64,000 nucleotides of DNA from SG8-30 sp964406445 (GTDB lineage: Bacteria > Pseudomonadota > Gammaproteobacteria > Steroidobacterales > Steroidobacteraceae): NCBI GenBank assembly GCA_964406445.1, contig CAYORU010000010.1, forward strand, positions 1 to 64,000, given 5' to 3'. The notes under the pieces are model-generated. The model was not told where the DNA came from. It did not search any database and saw only the letters and a program-made list of their open reading frames with translations. A program made the position numbers and the translations under genes. Below are positions 15,806 through 25,013 of this stretch, piece by piece (the stretch's first letter is position 1; every line of letters begins with the position of its first letter).

Positions 15806-16848
15806 CGATGAACCAGACGCTGCTGGGCGCCGCGGCGCTCCTGCTGATGCTGTCGTTGAGCGGCTGCGGCGGTAACGACCCCGCCACGGGCGAGCGCGCG
15901 GGCGCTGCTCCTGCCGGCGAGTCCGAGAAATCCCACGACGTCCACGACCACGAACAGGGTGGCGATGGGCACGCCCATGGCGGCGACGAACACGCGCATG
16001 GAGAAGGCGACGCACACGCCCACGAAGAGGGCGAGCCCGACTTCGCCCGGATCGCGCCCGAACGCGTGGACACGCTCGGCATCGAGATCGCGGCGGCGGC
16101 CGCGGCGCCCGTCGCCCAGACGGTCACTCTGACCGGGCGGTTGATCATCGACCCGAAACGCGTCGCGTCGGTGCGTGCGCGGTTTCCCGGGCCCGTGGTG
16201 CGCGTGCACAAGGAGGTCGGCGAGGCGGTCGACCGCGGTGACGCGCTCGCCGAGGTCGAGAGCAACGAAAGCCTGACCGTGTACTCGATCCGCTCACCGC
16301 TGGCGGGCGTGGTTCTGGAACGCATGACGAACGTCGGCGATGTCGCGGGAACCGATGCCCTGTTCCGCGTCGGCGACGTGGGCGCGCTGCAGGCGCAGCT
16401 CAAGGCCTTCCCATCGCAGGGCGCGGCGCTATCGGTCGGCGCACCGGCCCGGGTCCAGCTCGGCGACACCGAGGCCACGGGACAGGTCGTGGCGATCGCT
16501 CCACAGGTCGAAGGCCACACCCAGGCGCTCGACGTCCGCGTCGCGATGCGACGACCGCCCGGCGTGACGCTCGTGCCCGGTCAGTTCGTGACCGGCGTGC
16601 TCGAGTACGGGCGCGGCGAGGCGGCGGTCGCGGTGCCGTTCGAGGCCGTGCAGCGGCTCAAAGGTCGCGAAGTCGTGTTCGTTCCGGAGCCCGAGGGCTT
16701 CCGGGCCCGGCCGGTCGAGATCGGTCGACGCGGCGCCACGCTGCTCGAGGTCCGCAGCGGTCTCGAGCACGGCGAACGCTACGTGACCAGAGGTGCCTTC
16801 CTGCTGAAGGCCGAGATCGGCAAGAACGACGCCGCCCACGAGCACTGA
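15802..16848 (+). CDS. czcB: Periplasmic membrane-fusion protein of Czc efflux (CzcB-like)
   Basis: This 348-residue lipoprotein has lipobox LSGC (Cys22) and then a His-rich segment (HDVHDHEQGGDGHAHGGDEH) likely to bind metal. The HlyD adaptor core follows: barrel-sandwich (VRARFPGPVVRVHKEVGEAV), lipoyl and beta-barrel domains. It links CzcA to CzcC. The start overlaps the czcC stop, and a second ATG lies two codons later. czcA begins 7 bp after its stop. Confidence 0.92.
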   Translation: MTMNQTLLGAAALLLMLSLSGCGGNDPATGERAGAAPAGESEKSHDVHDHEQGGDGHAHGGDEHAHGEGDAHAHEEGEPDFARIAPERVDTLGIEIAAAAAAPVAQTVTLTGRLIIDPKRVASVRARFPGPVVRVHKEVGEAVDRGDALAEVESNESLTVYSIRSPLAGVVLERMTNVGDVAGTDALFRVGDVGALQAQLKAFPSQGAALSVGAPARVQLGDTEATGQVVAIAPQVEGHTQALDVRVAMRRPPGVTLVPGQFVTGVLEYGRGEAAVAVPFEAVQRLKGREVVFVPEPEGFRARPVEIGRRGATLLEVRSGLEHGERYVTRGAFLLKAEIGKNDAAHEH

Positions 16849-16855
16849 GGCTCCC

Positions 16856-19800
16856 ATGCTCGAACGAATCATCCTGAGCGCGATCCGGCACCGCTGGCTG
16901 GTGCTGGTCGCGACGCTCGCGGTGTCCGCGCTCGGCGTCTGGAGCTTCCAGAATCTGCCGATCGACGCCGTGCCCGACATCACCAACGTCCAGGTGCAGA
17001 TCAACACCAACGCGCCCGGCTACTCGCCGCTCGAGGTCGAGCAGCGGATCACGTTCCCGCTCGAGGTGGAGCTCGCCGGCCTGCGCGACGTGCAGTACTA
17101 CCGTTCGCTGTCGCGCTATGGCCTGTCGCAGATCACGGTCGTGTTCGAGGACGGTACCGACATCTACTGGGCGCGGCAGCAGGTCTCCGAGCGGCTCCAG
17201 AGCGCTAGGGGCGACCTCCCGGCCGGCCTCTCGCCGCAGCTCGCCCCCGTCGCGACCGGCCTCGGCGAGATCTTCCTGTACACGGTCGAAGCGAAGCCCG
17301 GGGCGCGCAAGACGGACGGCACACCGTTCACCCCGACGGACTTGCGGGTCTACCAAGACTGGATCGTCAAGCCGCAGTTGCGCCAGGTGCCCGGCGTGGT
17401 CGAGGTCAACGGCATCGGCGGCTACGAGAAGCAGTACCACGTGCTGCCCGATCCTGGCCGGCTGCTGCAGTTCGGGCTGTCGCTGGAGCAGGTTCACGCG
17501 GCGCTGGTGGCCTCGAACGCCAACCAGGGGGCCGGCTACATTGAGCGCGCCGGCGAGCAGTGGCTGGTCCGCTCGCCCGGCCAGCTGGCGACGATCGACG
17601 ACATCGAGCAGGTGGTCGTCGACACCCGCGCCGGGACGCCGATCCACGTTCACGACATCGCGACCGTGAAGATCGGGACGGCGCTGCGCACGGGCGCAGC
17701 CACCGAGCGCGGCGAAGAGGTCGTGCTCGGCACCGCGATGATGCTGATCGGCGAGAACAGCCGCACGGTGGCGCGAGGCGTCGCCGAGCGCCTCGAACAG
17801 GTGCAGAAGAGCCTCCCCGACGGCGTGCTCGTGCGCGCCGTCTACGACCGGACGACGCTGGTCGACCGCACGATCGTGACGGTGCGGGACAACCTCCTTT
17901 ATGGCGCGCTGCTGGTGATCGTCGTTCTGTTCTTGCTGCTCGGCAACCTGCGCGCGGCGCTCGTCACGGCCGCGGTCATCCCGATCACGATGCTTATGAC
18001 GCTGACCGGCATGGTCCAGACCCGCACCTCGGCCAACCTGATGAGTCTCGGCGCGCTCGACTTCGGGCTCATCGTCGACGGTGCCGTGATCATCGTCGAG
18101 AACTGCCTGCGCCGCTTCGGCGAGGCCCAGCACCGGCTCGGCCGGCTGTTGAAGGAGTCGGAACGGCACGAGATCGCCGCCCGGGCCACGGCCGAGGTCA
18201 TCCAGCCCGCCATCTTCGGCGTGTTCATCATCACGGTCGTCTACATCCCGATCTTCGCGCTGACCGGCATCGAGGGCCGGATGTTCCACCCGATGGCGCT
18301 GACCGTCGTGATCGCGCTCGGCTGCGCGATGCTCCTGTCGCTGACATTCGTCCCCGCCGCGGTGGCGACGTTCGTCACCGGGCGCGTCGAGGAGCGCGAG
18401 AACCGCGCGATCGAGTGGACCAAGCGGCGCTATCGGCCGGCGCTCCTGAAGGCGCTGAACTGGCGTCGCACCGTCGTGGCCGCCGCGGTCGTGCTGGTCG
18501 GCCTCGGCGTGCTCGGGGCCACGCGCCTCGGCAGCGAGTTCATCCCTAGCCTCGACGAGGGCGACCTCGCGGTCCAGGCGCTGCGGATGCCGGCGACGGG
18601 ACTGACGCAGTCGCTCGAGATGCAGGCGGCGATCGAGCGGCGGCTGATGCAACTGCCCGAGGTCGACAACGTGTTCGCGCGCACGGGCGCGGCCGAGATC
18701 GCGACCGATCCGATGCCGGTGTCGATCTCGGACGCCTACGTGATGCTGAAGCCGCGAGAGGCCTGGCCGGGCCCGGGCAAGACCCGCGCACAGCTCGAGC
18801 GCGAGGTGTCCGCCGCGCTCGCCGAACTCCCCGGCCAGAACTACGAGATCAGTCAGCCCATACAGCTGCGGTTCAACGAGCTGATCTCGGGCGTGCGTTC
18901 GGATCTAGGCGTGAAGATCTACGGCGACGACCTCGACATGCTGCTGCAGCTGGGGCAGCGCGTGGCGGCGGTCGTGTCTCAGGTGGAAGGAGCCCGCGGC
19001 GTGCAGGTCGAGCAGGTCACGGGCCTGCCGAACCTCACGGTGACCCCGAATCGCGCCGCGCTCGCCCGCTACGGCCTGACGGTGCAGGACGTGCACTCGG
19101 TGCTCGCGACCGCGGTGGCCGGCGAGAGCGCTGGCCAGATCTTCGACGGCGACCGGCGTTTCGATCTCGTGGTCCGGCTGCCCGAGGCGCTGCGGACGAA
19201 CCCGGACGCGCTCGCGGCGATCCCGATCCCGGTCCCGTTGTCCGAGGATGGCCGCGAGTTCGTGCCGCTCGGCGAGGTCGCGAGCCTCTCGATCGAGGAC
19301 GGCCCGAACCAGATCTCGCGCGAGAACGGCAAGCGGCGGCTGACGGTGTCGGCGAACGTGCGTGAACGCGATCTCGGCAGCTTCGTCGCCGAGGTGCGCC
19401 AGCGCGTGGAGGCCGAGGTGCCCTTGCCGGCCGGGTACTGGCTCGACTACGGCGGGACCTTCAAGCAGCTCGCCTCGGCGTCCCAACGGCTCGCGGTGGT
19501 GACGCCCGCGGCGCTACTGCTGATCCTGGTCCTGCTGTACATGGCGTTCGGCTCGGTCCGCGACGCGCTGATCGTGTTCTCCGGCGTGCCGCTGGCCCTC
19601 GTCGGCGGTGTCGCCGCCCTCGCGCTGCGCGGGATGCCGCTCTCGATCACGGCGGGCGTCGGCTTCATCGCCCTGTCCGGCGTCGCGGTGCTGAACGGCG
19701 TGGTGATGGTCAGCTTCATCCGGCGGCTGATCGAAGAGGGGCGAACGCTGGACGACGCGATCGTCGACGGCGCCCTGCAGCGTCTCCGGCCTGTGCTGAT

Positions 19801-20011
19801 GACGGCCCTCGTCGCGAGCCTCGGGTTCGTGCCGATGGCGCTGAACGTCGGCCCCGGCGCCGAGGTGCAGCGACCGCTGGCGACCGTCGTGATCGGCGGG
19901 ATCGTGTCGTCGACGGTGCTGACGCTGCTGGTGCTGCCGGCGCTGTACCGGCTCGTCGCGGGCCGGTTCCAGCGGGACGTCGTGGCCAGCCCGGCGGAGA
20001 GCCCGTCGTGA
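16856..20011 (+). CDS. czcA: HME-type RND heavy-metal efflux pump (CzcA-like)
   Basis: This 1051-residue inner-membrane proton antiporter moves divalent metal from periplasm or cytosol through CzcB-CzcC. Twelve membrane segments and two large periplasmic loops are evident. The proton-relay motif DFGLIVDGAVIIVEN has Asp402, Asp408 and Glu415 at the same numbers as the Cupriavidus CzcA. The DFG...DGA form marks divalent-cation (Zn/Co/Cd) pumps rather than Cu/Ag pumps. The gene is full length with no disruption. The next small frame starts on its stop codon (GTGA). Confidence 0.95.
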   Translation: MLERIILSAIRHRWLVLVATLAVSALGVWSFQNLPIDAVPDITNVQVQINTNAPGYSPLEVEQRITFPLEVELAGLRDVQYYRSLSRYGLSQITVVFEDGTDIYWARQQVSERLQSARGDLPAGLSPQLAPVATGLGEIFLYTVEAKPGARKTDGTPFTPTDLRVYQDWIVKPQLRQVPGVVEVNGIGGYEKQYHVLPDPGRLLQFGLSLEQVHAALVASNANQGAGYIERAGEQWLVRSPGQLATIDDIEQVVVDTRAGTPIHVHDIATVKIGTALRTGAATERGEEVVLGTAMMLIGENSRTVARGVAERLEQVQKSLPDGVLVRAVYDRTTLVDRTIVTVRDNLLYGALLVIVVLFLLLGNLRAALVTAAVIPITMLMTLTGMVQTRTSANLMSLGALDFGLIVDGAVIIVENCLRRFGEAQHRLGRLLKESERHEIAARATAEVIQPAIFGVFIITVVYIPIFALTGIEGRMFHPMALTVVIALGCAMLLSLTFVPAAVATFVTGRVEERENRAIEWTKRRYRPALLKALNWRRTVVAAAVVLVGLGVLGATRLGSEFIPSLDEGDLAVQALRMPATGLTQSLEMQAAIERRLMQLPEVDNVFARTGAAEIATDPMPVSISDAYVMLKPREAWPGPGKTRAQLEREVSAALAELPGQNYEISQPIQLRFNELISGVRSDLGVKIYGDDLDMLLQLGQRVAAVVSQVEGARGVQVEQVTGLPNLTVTPNRAALARYGLTVQDVHSVLATAVAGESAGQIFDGDRRFDLVVRLPEALRTNPDALAAIPIPVPLSEDGREFVPLGEVASLSIEDGPNQISRENGKRRLTVSANVRERDLGSFVAEVRQRVEAEVPLPAGYWLDYGGTFKQLASASQRLAVVTPAALLLILVLLYMAFGSVRDALIVFSGVPLALVGGVAALALRGMPLSITAGVGFIALSGVAVLNGVVMVSFIRRLIEEGRTLDDAIVDGALQRLRPVLMTALVASLGFVPMALNVGPGAEVQRPLATVVIGGIVSSTVLTLLVLPALYRLVAGRFQRDVVASPAESPS

Positions 20012-20296
20012 GGCCCCTCGCCGTGCTGGCGCTCGCCGGCACCCTGTTCGGCCCCGGGACGAGCGACGCGGCGGGTGATGCGGCACCGAGCCCGCTGGAG
20101 ATCTATCGCGCCGCCGGCCAGACGCTGCTGCACGACCGGATTGCGCCGCAGCTGCGGCGCGCGGCGCGCGGCGCGCGCAGTGTCGGGCCGGTTGTTCCGT
20201 CCGGTGTCGGACGAGCAATTGGACCTGTGGGTGGAGATGACCGCGGGCACGACGCCCGCGGGAACGTGCAGCGACACACGAGGGGGAACACGATGA
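20008..20296 (+). pseudogene. Small exported ORF split by a frameshift
   Basis: Frame 1 starts at GTG 20008, on the czcA stop, and reads a signal-like start (RPLAVLALAGTLFGPGTS) then LEIYRAAGQTLLHDRIAP. Frame 2 reads on as RPVSDEQLDLWVEMTAGTTP and ends in a TGA overlapping the next ATG. The switch falls in the GC run at about 20148-20180 (repeats of CGGCGCG). One extra base there would explain it. The two halves would make one protein of about 95 residues. It may be a true frameshift, a programmed one, or a sequencing error. I do not recognise the product. Confidence 0.45.
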
Positions 20297-20910
20297 AGAA
20301 CCGAATTGGAGTGCTGGTGCTCGCGGCAGGCCTGGTGCCGGCGGCGGTCTGCGCGGGTGAATCACGCGACGCTCTCTGCGCGACCGCCGCGCAGCAGGAG
20401 GCTCTCGCGACCGCGTGGGCTGGCAAGGCACCGCGACTGGCGGCGGTGGCGCGCAGCGCGGGCGTGAGCGAAGCCGCAGCGTTGTCGTCGCTCCCCGCCG
20501 AGCGCGCCGTCGGCGTCTCGGGCGCTGCCTTTGCAGAGGTGTGGAAGTCCCTGCAGGCCTGGCCCGACTCCGTGACGGTGATCACGAAGGCCGACCAGGT
20601 CTTCGAGGTGCACGGCCGCATCCCGGCCGGCGAGCCGTCGAAGGTCAGCAAGTACTTCAACCTCGATCCGAAGGCGCCGGGCATCACCGGCCACCTCCGT
20701 CCGGATGTCTACGCCGCGATCTACGCGGCGTCGCTCCCCGGCCGGGATCGCGTCGAGCACGGCATCCTGTTCTTCGACCCCGCCGGGCAACTGATCTTCG
20801 GCGTCTACGTGCCTAATGAGCACTCAGCGGAGGACTCGCGAGTACTCGAAGCATTCCGGGCGACCGCGGCGCTGATCAGCGCGGCGCCGCGGCTGTGCCC
20901 GGCGGGATGA
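20293..20910 (+). CDS. Exported ChuX/HutX-like protein
   Basis: This 205-residue protein has a clear signal peptide (MKNRIGVLVLAAGLVPAAVC) and a ChuX/HutX-like domain: EVWKSLQAWPDSVTVITKAD, then VFEVHGRIPAG, FNLDPKAPGITGHLRPDVYA and GQLIFGVYVPN. Cytosolic ChuX/HutX proteins carry heme. This copy would act in the periplasm and lies in a metal-efflux operon, so its ligand is uncertain. AGGGGG precedes ATG 20293, and the preceding broken frame ends on that ATG. The in-frame extension to 20008 is the other gene. Confidence 0.72.
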   Translation: MKNRIGVLVLAAGLVPAAVCAGESRDALCATAAQQEALATAWAGKAPRLAAVARSAGVSEAAALSSLPAERAVGVSGAAFAEVWKSLQAWPDSVTVITKADQVFEVHGRIPAGEPSKVSKYFNLDPKAPGITGHLRPDVYAAIYAASLPGRDRVEHGILFFDPAGQLIFGVYVPNEHSAEDSRVLEAFRATAALISAAPRLCPAG

Positions 20911-20917
20911 CCTGCAC

Positions 20918-21218
20918 GTGACCGGCCAGCATGGCAGCGGTCGCGCGGGGCATGCGCACGGCACGGCCTTACCGGCGCGGATCGACGCACGTTTCGCACG
21001 CGCGAGCCGGCGTACTGACGGTTCACGACCTGCACGTCTGGAGCCTCGGCGCCACGCGCGTCGCGCTCACCGCGCACCTCGTGATGCCGACTGTAGGCAA
21101 CGACGACCGGTTCATCGACGACCTCACGCATGCGCTGGACGAACGCTCCGGGATCGCGCATGCCACGCGTCAGATCGAAACCGGAGACTGTGAGCACCGC
21201 TGCAATCCCGACGCGTGA
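20918..21218 (+). pseudogene. czcD (CDF transporter) remnant: N-terminal scrap plus C-terminal domain
   Basis: One frame from about 20918 gives a short His-containing start (TGQHGSGRAGHAHG) like the N-terminus of CzcD. Another frame then gives a good CDF C-terminal cytosolic domain: VLTVHDLHVWSLGATRVALT, AHLVMPTVGNDDRFIDDLTH and GIAHATRQIETGDCEHRC. All membrane segments between are gone. This looks like a large internal deletion with frameshift. The C-terminal piece could still be read as a small protein from 20931, but there is no sign that it is used. Confidence 0.75.
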
Positions 21219-21282
21219 CGCGGCGGAATCGCGTCGCTCGGTGGCAAGGACGCTCCGATGCGAGCACATGCGGCCGGCGAGC

Positions 21283-22290
21283 TCAACGCGTCATGTGGGC
21301 CTCGCGAGCACGGTCGCGCAGCCTGTGCAGTTCGCGGACTCGGTCCCGTTCCAGCTCGTGCTGGCTGGGCGGATACTGGATTCGATCCGCGAACGCACGC
21401 ACGTGCCCGCTGAGATTCCGGTCGCCCTGCTCCTCCAGCTGGTCGGCGATCGCGCGATACCCCGCCCAGATCCGCTCGCTCGTCACGTACAATCGCCGCA
21501 CGCCGGCGTCGGTCGGCGTCCGCGCGCCGCTCGCGACAGCGTTCGCGGCGGTTCGCGTGCGTTCGCGCAGATGCGTCGACCGGCCGCGCTCCGCGGCTCG
21601 ATAAATCTCGTCCTTGAGCGCCTTCCGGGACTGTCCGCGGACCGCCCGCTCGGTCGCGTTGGCGGCGACGCCGCGCGCCCTCAGTTGCTCCGCGAACCCG
21701 GCCCGCCAGTGCCTCAGCGTCGCCTTGCGGATGTTCAGCCGTTCGCCGTCCTCGCTGACCGCCTTGACCAGCAGGTGCACGTGCGGATGCGGCTCGTCGG
21801 TGTGCAAGGCCATCGCGTACCGGTGCGTCAATCCGAACTCCTCCCGCGCGAAGTCCCGGACCGCCCCGAGGACCTTGTCGGGTGGCGTGCCCGGCGGCAT
21901 CGAGAAGATCAGCTTGTGAGCCAGCTTCGGCGCCTGCGCCCGTCCCGTGACTGCAAGGTCGCTGGACCGTCTCAGGGCGTCGAGTTCGAGGTCCCAGTCG
22001 TCGACCAGGCGCTCCGCCGCGCCCTCGCCGCCCAGCCGCTCACCGGTGTCCGTCTCGAGCTCCACCTCGCCCTCCCGGCCGATGTAGTCGGCGTGCCGGC
22101 GGATGCCGACGACGGTCTGCTGCCCGCGGGTGACGACCTTCACCATGACCTCGGGCGCCCGCGCGACGGTCCGCCGCACCTGCTCGATCTCGGGCCCGGT
22201 CAGCCGGTCCCGCCCGCCGGGTCCGTGCCGGGCGTGGCTCCCCACGTCGAACAGCGGAGCGTCGCGGAACCGGCTACGGGCGGTCGTCAT
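21283..22290 (-). CDS. MOBP-type relaxase (mobilization nuclease)
   Basis: This 335-residue relaxase would nick the island at oriT and pilot the strand to a recipient. The metal-binding motif ALHTDEPHPHVHLLVK has His163, Asp165, His170 and His172, the three-His pattern of MOBP enzymes. A candidate catalytic tyrosine is Tyr69 (RRHADYIGREGEVELE). The C-terminal third is a charged helical region with no helicase domain. It begins within the mobC 3' end (overlap about 17 bp). The family call is from motifs. Confidence 0.85.
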   Translation of the reverse strand: MTTARSRFRDAPLFDVGSHARHGPGGRDRLTGPEIEQVRRTVARAPEVMVKVVTRGQQTVVGIRRHADYIGREGEVELETDTGERLGGEGAAERLVDDWDLELDALRRSSDLAVTGRAQAPKLAHKLIFSMPPGTPPDKVLGAVRDFAREEFGLTHRYAMALHTDEPHPHVHLLVKAVSEDGERLNIRKATLRHWRAGFAEQLRARGVAANATERAVRGQSRKALKDEIYRAAERGRSTHLRERTRTAANAVASGARTPTDAGVRRLYVTSERIWAGYRAIADQLEEQGDRNLSGHVRAFADRIQYPPSQHELERDRVRELHRLRDRAREAHMTR

Positions 22291-22804
22291 ACCCGCTCTC
22301 CCAGCTGGCGAGGTTGGCCTTCAGCAGCCCGCGGACGTGGTCGCGCAGCGCCTCACATGCCTTGAGCAGACTCAGCGCCGTTGCGTGCGCGTACCCGGCG
22401 GGCTGCCCGCGGTGGGCGGCATGCGCGATCTGGTTGAGGTTGCGGCCGCAGGCCGACAGTTCGGCGATCGCCCGCCGCAACGCCAGCAACTCCTCCTTCG
22501 GCAGCGGCGCGAGGCGCCGCAGGTGCGCGCGGACGAGCGCCGAGACGTACGTGGCGGGAGCCAGGTTCCGGCCGGCCGCACGTGCGGCGAGCAGCGGGCG
22601 GTCGTCCGCGCGCAGGCGGATCGCGAGACGGACGAGCGCCGGTCGCGACGCCTCCGACGGCGCGTTCGCGCCGCCGTACAGCGCCGCCCGCAGGGCCCGC
22701 TGCACGATCGCCGACTCCGGAATCTGCTCCTCCGCCGCGAGCGCGCGCAGACGCGCCTTCACTTCGGCGGAGACGCGGACGGCGACGATGTGATCGGCGG
22801 CCAT
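22274..22804 (-). CDS. MobC-like relaxosome protein
   Basis: This 176-residue protein has an N-terminal ribbon-helix-helix segment (VAVRVSAEVKARLRALAAEE) and a MobC-type C-terminal helix pair (LPKEELLALRRAIAELSACG, then RNLNQIAHAAHRGQ). MobC proteins bind oriT and help the relaxase melt the nick region. The start is ATG 22804; two in-frame codons upstream (22822) are possible. It overlaps the relaxase gene and is read away from the predicted nick site at 22838. Confidence 0.85.
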   Translation of the reverse strand: MAADHIVAVRVSAEVKARLRALAAEEQIPESAIVQRALRAALYGGANAPSEASRPALVRLAIRLRADDRPLLAARAAGRNLAPATYVSALVRAHLRRLAPLPKEELLALRRAIAELSACGRNLNQIAHAAHRGQPAGYAHATALSLLKACEALRDHVRGLLKANLASWESGYDDRP

Positions 22805-22837
22805 GGCGCCATCGTTAAACAACGGTCGCCAGCCTGC

Positions 22838-22845
22838 TATCCTGC
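22838..22845 (+). other. Putative oriT nick site (TATCCTGC)
   Basis: TATCCTGC matches the IncP/MOBP nick consensus (YATCCTG-Y). It lies 34 bp upstream of the mobC start, where oriT is expected in such modules. The rest of 22805-23043 holds no gene. Confidence 0.5.
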
Positions 22846-22982
22846 GTATCGTTCCAGTCTGCGCTGAAACGCTGCAGCCCTATGGGCCAGCAGACGAGCG
22901 TCCGCTCACGCCGGGCTCCGATGCACATCGGTCGCCGCGACGACGGCGCCCCATCCGCCAACGGTTCGAGCGGACTCAAACC

Positions 22983-22992
22983 GGGTAACCAG
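22983..22992 (+). repeat. GGGTAACCAG copy near right island end
   Basis: This decamer is identical to the two copies at 10837 and 10849. It lies 51 bp inside the right att core and is followed by the degenerate GCGTACCCAG (22995-23004). Confidence 0.6.
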
Positions 22993-23043
22993 CTGCGTAC
23001 CCAGCGCCCGCAACTCGTTGGGGCGCTTACGGTTCCGACTTGA

Positions 23044-23070
23044 TGCCCATGCAGACGAAAAGGATCCTCA
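23044..23070. mobile_element. Attachment site, right end of island (attR) with displaced ptp start
   Basis: TGCCCATGCAGA repeats the left core. Read on the minus strand from TTG 23071 the sequence codes MRILFVCMG, the native phosphatase N-terminus, then runs into island DNA. The TTG overlaps the aminotransferase stop (TTGA). Confidence 0.85.
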
Positions 23071-24248
23071 AGACTCACCCTCCGCAGGTCTCGCGGCGAG
23101 CATACCCGAGCCCGCCCCGCCCCCGGCCAGCCAGCGGCTGAACCGGGCCATCGCTTCCGCGGTCTCGGCCGCCGAGACCGCGAATGAGATACGAAGGCTG
23201 CGGTGCCCTTCGACCGGATCGAAATCGAGCCCGGTGTTGAACGCCACGCCCGTATCGGCCAGCAGCCGCTTGCAGAAGCCCAGCGAATCGTCGGTCAGGT
23301 GGCCAATGTCCGCGTAGACGTAGAACGCGCCGTCGGCCGGCGCGACGCGCGTGATGCCGACCTCGGCGAGCGAGTCGATGACCCGCCGGCGGTTGGCGGC
23401 GTACGTGCCGAGGTGCGCCGCGAGCTCCTCGTGCGCGTCCATGGCCGCGAGCGCGGCGTGCTGGGCGAGCGAGGGCGGCGTCAGGAATACGTTGCCGGCA
23501 TAGCTCATCATCTCGTCGGCAAGCTCCGCCGGCGCCACGAGCCAGCCCAGCCGCCAGCCGGTCATGCACCAGTACTTCGAGAAGCTGTTGATGACGATCG
23601 CGCCGGGATCCACCTCGAGCGCGCTCACGGCGCGCTCGCCGTAGCTGATGCCGTGGTAGATCTCGTCCGAGACGAGCGGGACGTCGAGCCGGCGGCAGGC
23701 CTCGGCAAGCGCGCCGAGCTCGGCGCGCGAGAGCATGGTGCCGGTCGGATTGGCGGGACTGGCGACGACCAGGCCTGCGGGCGCAGGGTCGAGCGCCTCG
23801 ATCATCGCGGGGGCCGGCTGGTAGCGGGTCGCCGGTCCGCAGGGAATCTCGAGCGCCTGCATGCCGAGCGCCTGCAGAACGTTGCGATAGGCGGGATAGC
23901 CAGGCCGACCCAGCGCGACCCGGTCGCCGGCCGAGAACAGCACCGAGAAGGCGAGCACGAGCGCGCCGGAGGCCCCGGGCGTGAGGATGATGCGCTCGGG
24001 CCCGACCTGCACGCCGTACCAGTCCGCGTAGTGCCGCGCGATCCGCTCTCGCAGCGCATCGCTGTACCAGTAGCCGAGCTGGCCGCCGCGCAGCGCGCGC
24101 GTGGCCGCCTCGAGCGCCGCCTGCGGCGCGCCGGCGTTGGGCTCGCCCACCTCCATGTGGATGACGTCGCCGCCGGCGCGGACGCGGGCGTGCGCGAGCC
24201 GATTGATCTCGACCGCGTGGAAGGGCGCGAGTGGCGGCTTGGCCCGCC

Positions 24249-24252
<4 letters not shown>
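23068..24252 (-). CDS. PLP-dependent aminotransferase, class I/II
   Basis: This 394-residue fold-type I aminotransferase has the PLP lysine in NSFSKYWCMTGWRLGW, the phosphate-binding TPGASGAL, the ASPANPTG loop, DEIYHG and the terminal Arg in HRSLRISFA. It uses alpha-amino acids; the substrate cannot be read from sequence. The start is GTG 24252, overlapping the kdsB stop (GTGA). The stop overlapped the native ptp start before the island came in, so this was an internal gene of the lol–lpxK–kdsB–ptp operon. In pseudomonads murB, not an aminotransferase, lies in this neighbourhood. Confidence 0.92.
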
Positions 24253-25010
<758 letters not shown>

Positions 25011-25013
25011 GGC

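Larger units (their letters stand above)
10722..23070. mobile_element. Integrative mobilizable metal-resistance island (~12.3 kb)
   Basis: The element is bounded by direct repeats at 10722-10748 and 23044-23070 inside the 5' end of the LMW phosphatase gene. Contents in order: tyrosine integrase, AlpA-like regulator, CadR-like MerR regulator, CDF-like transporter, DUF3703 protein, czcI-C-B-A, a broken ORF, an exported ChuX/HutX-like protein, a czcD remnant, a MOBP-type relaxase and a MobC protein, with a likely oriT. There are no conjugation (type IV secretion) genes, so transfer would need a helper element. GGGTAACCAG repeats occur near both ends. The native junction aminotransferase–ptp can be reconstructed across it. 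Confidence 0.85.

Noticed and set aside
16658..18652. 664-codon antisense frame over czcB/czcA
   Set aside because: It is a shadow of a well-supported RND gene; its composition is Arg/His/Asp-rich with no family resemblance.
20008..20910. Single 300-residue fusion from 20008 through the ChuX-like gene
   Set aside because: An internal ATG with SD and a full signal peptide at 20293 shows a separate start; the region before it switches frame.
22815..23078. Small minus-strand ORF at the right island end
   Set aside because: It is an accidental frame across the att site; the meaningful reading there is the displaced phosphatase start in another frame.
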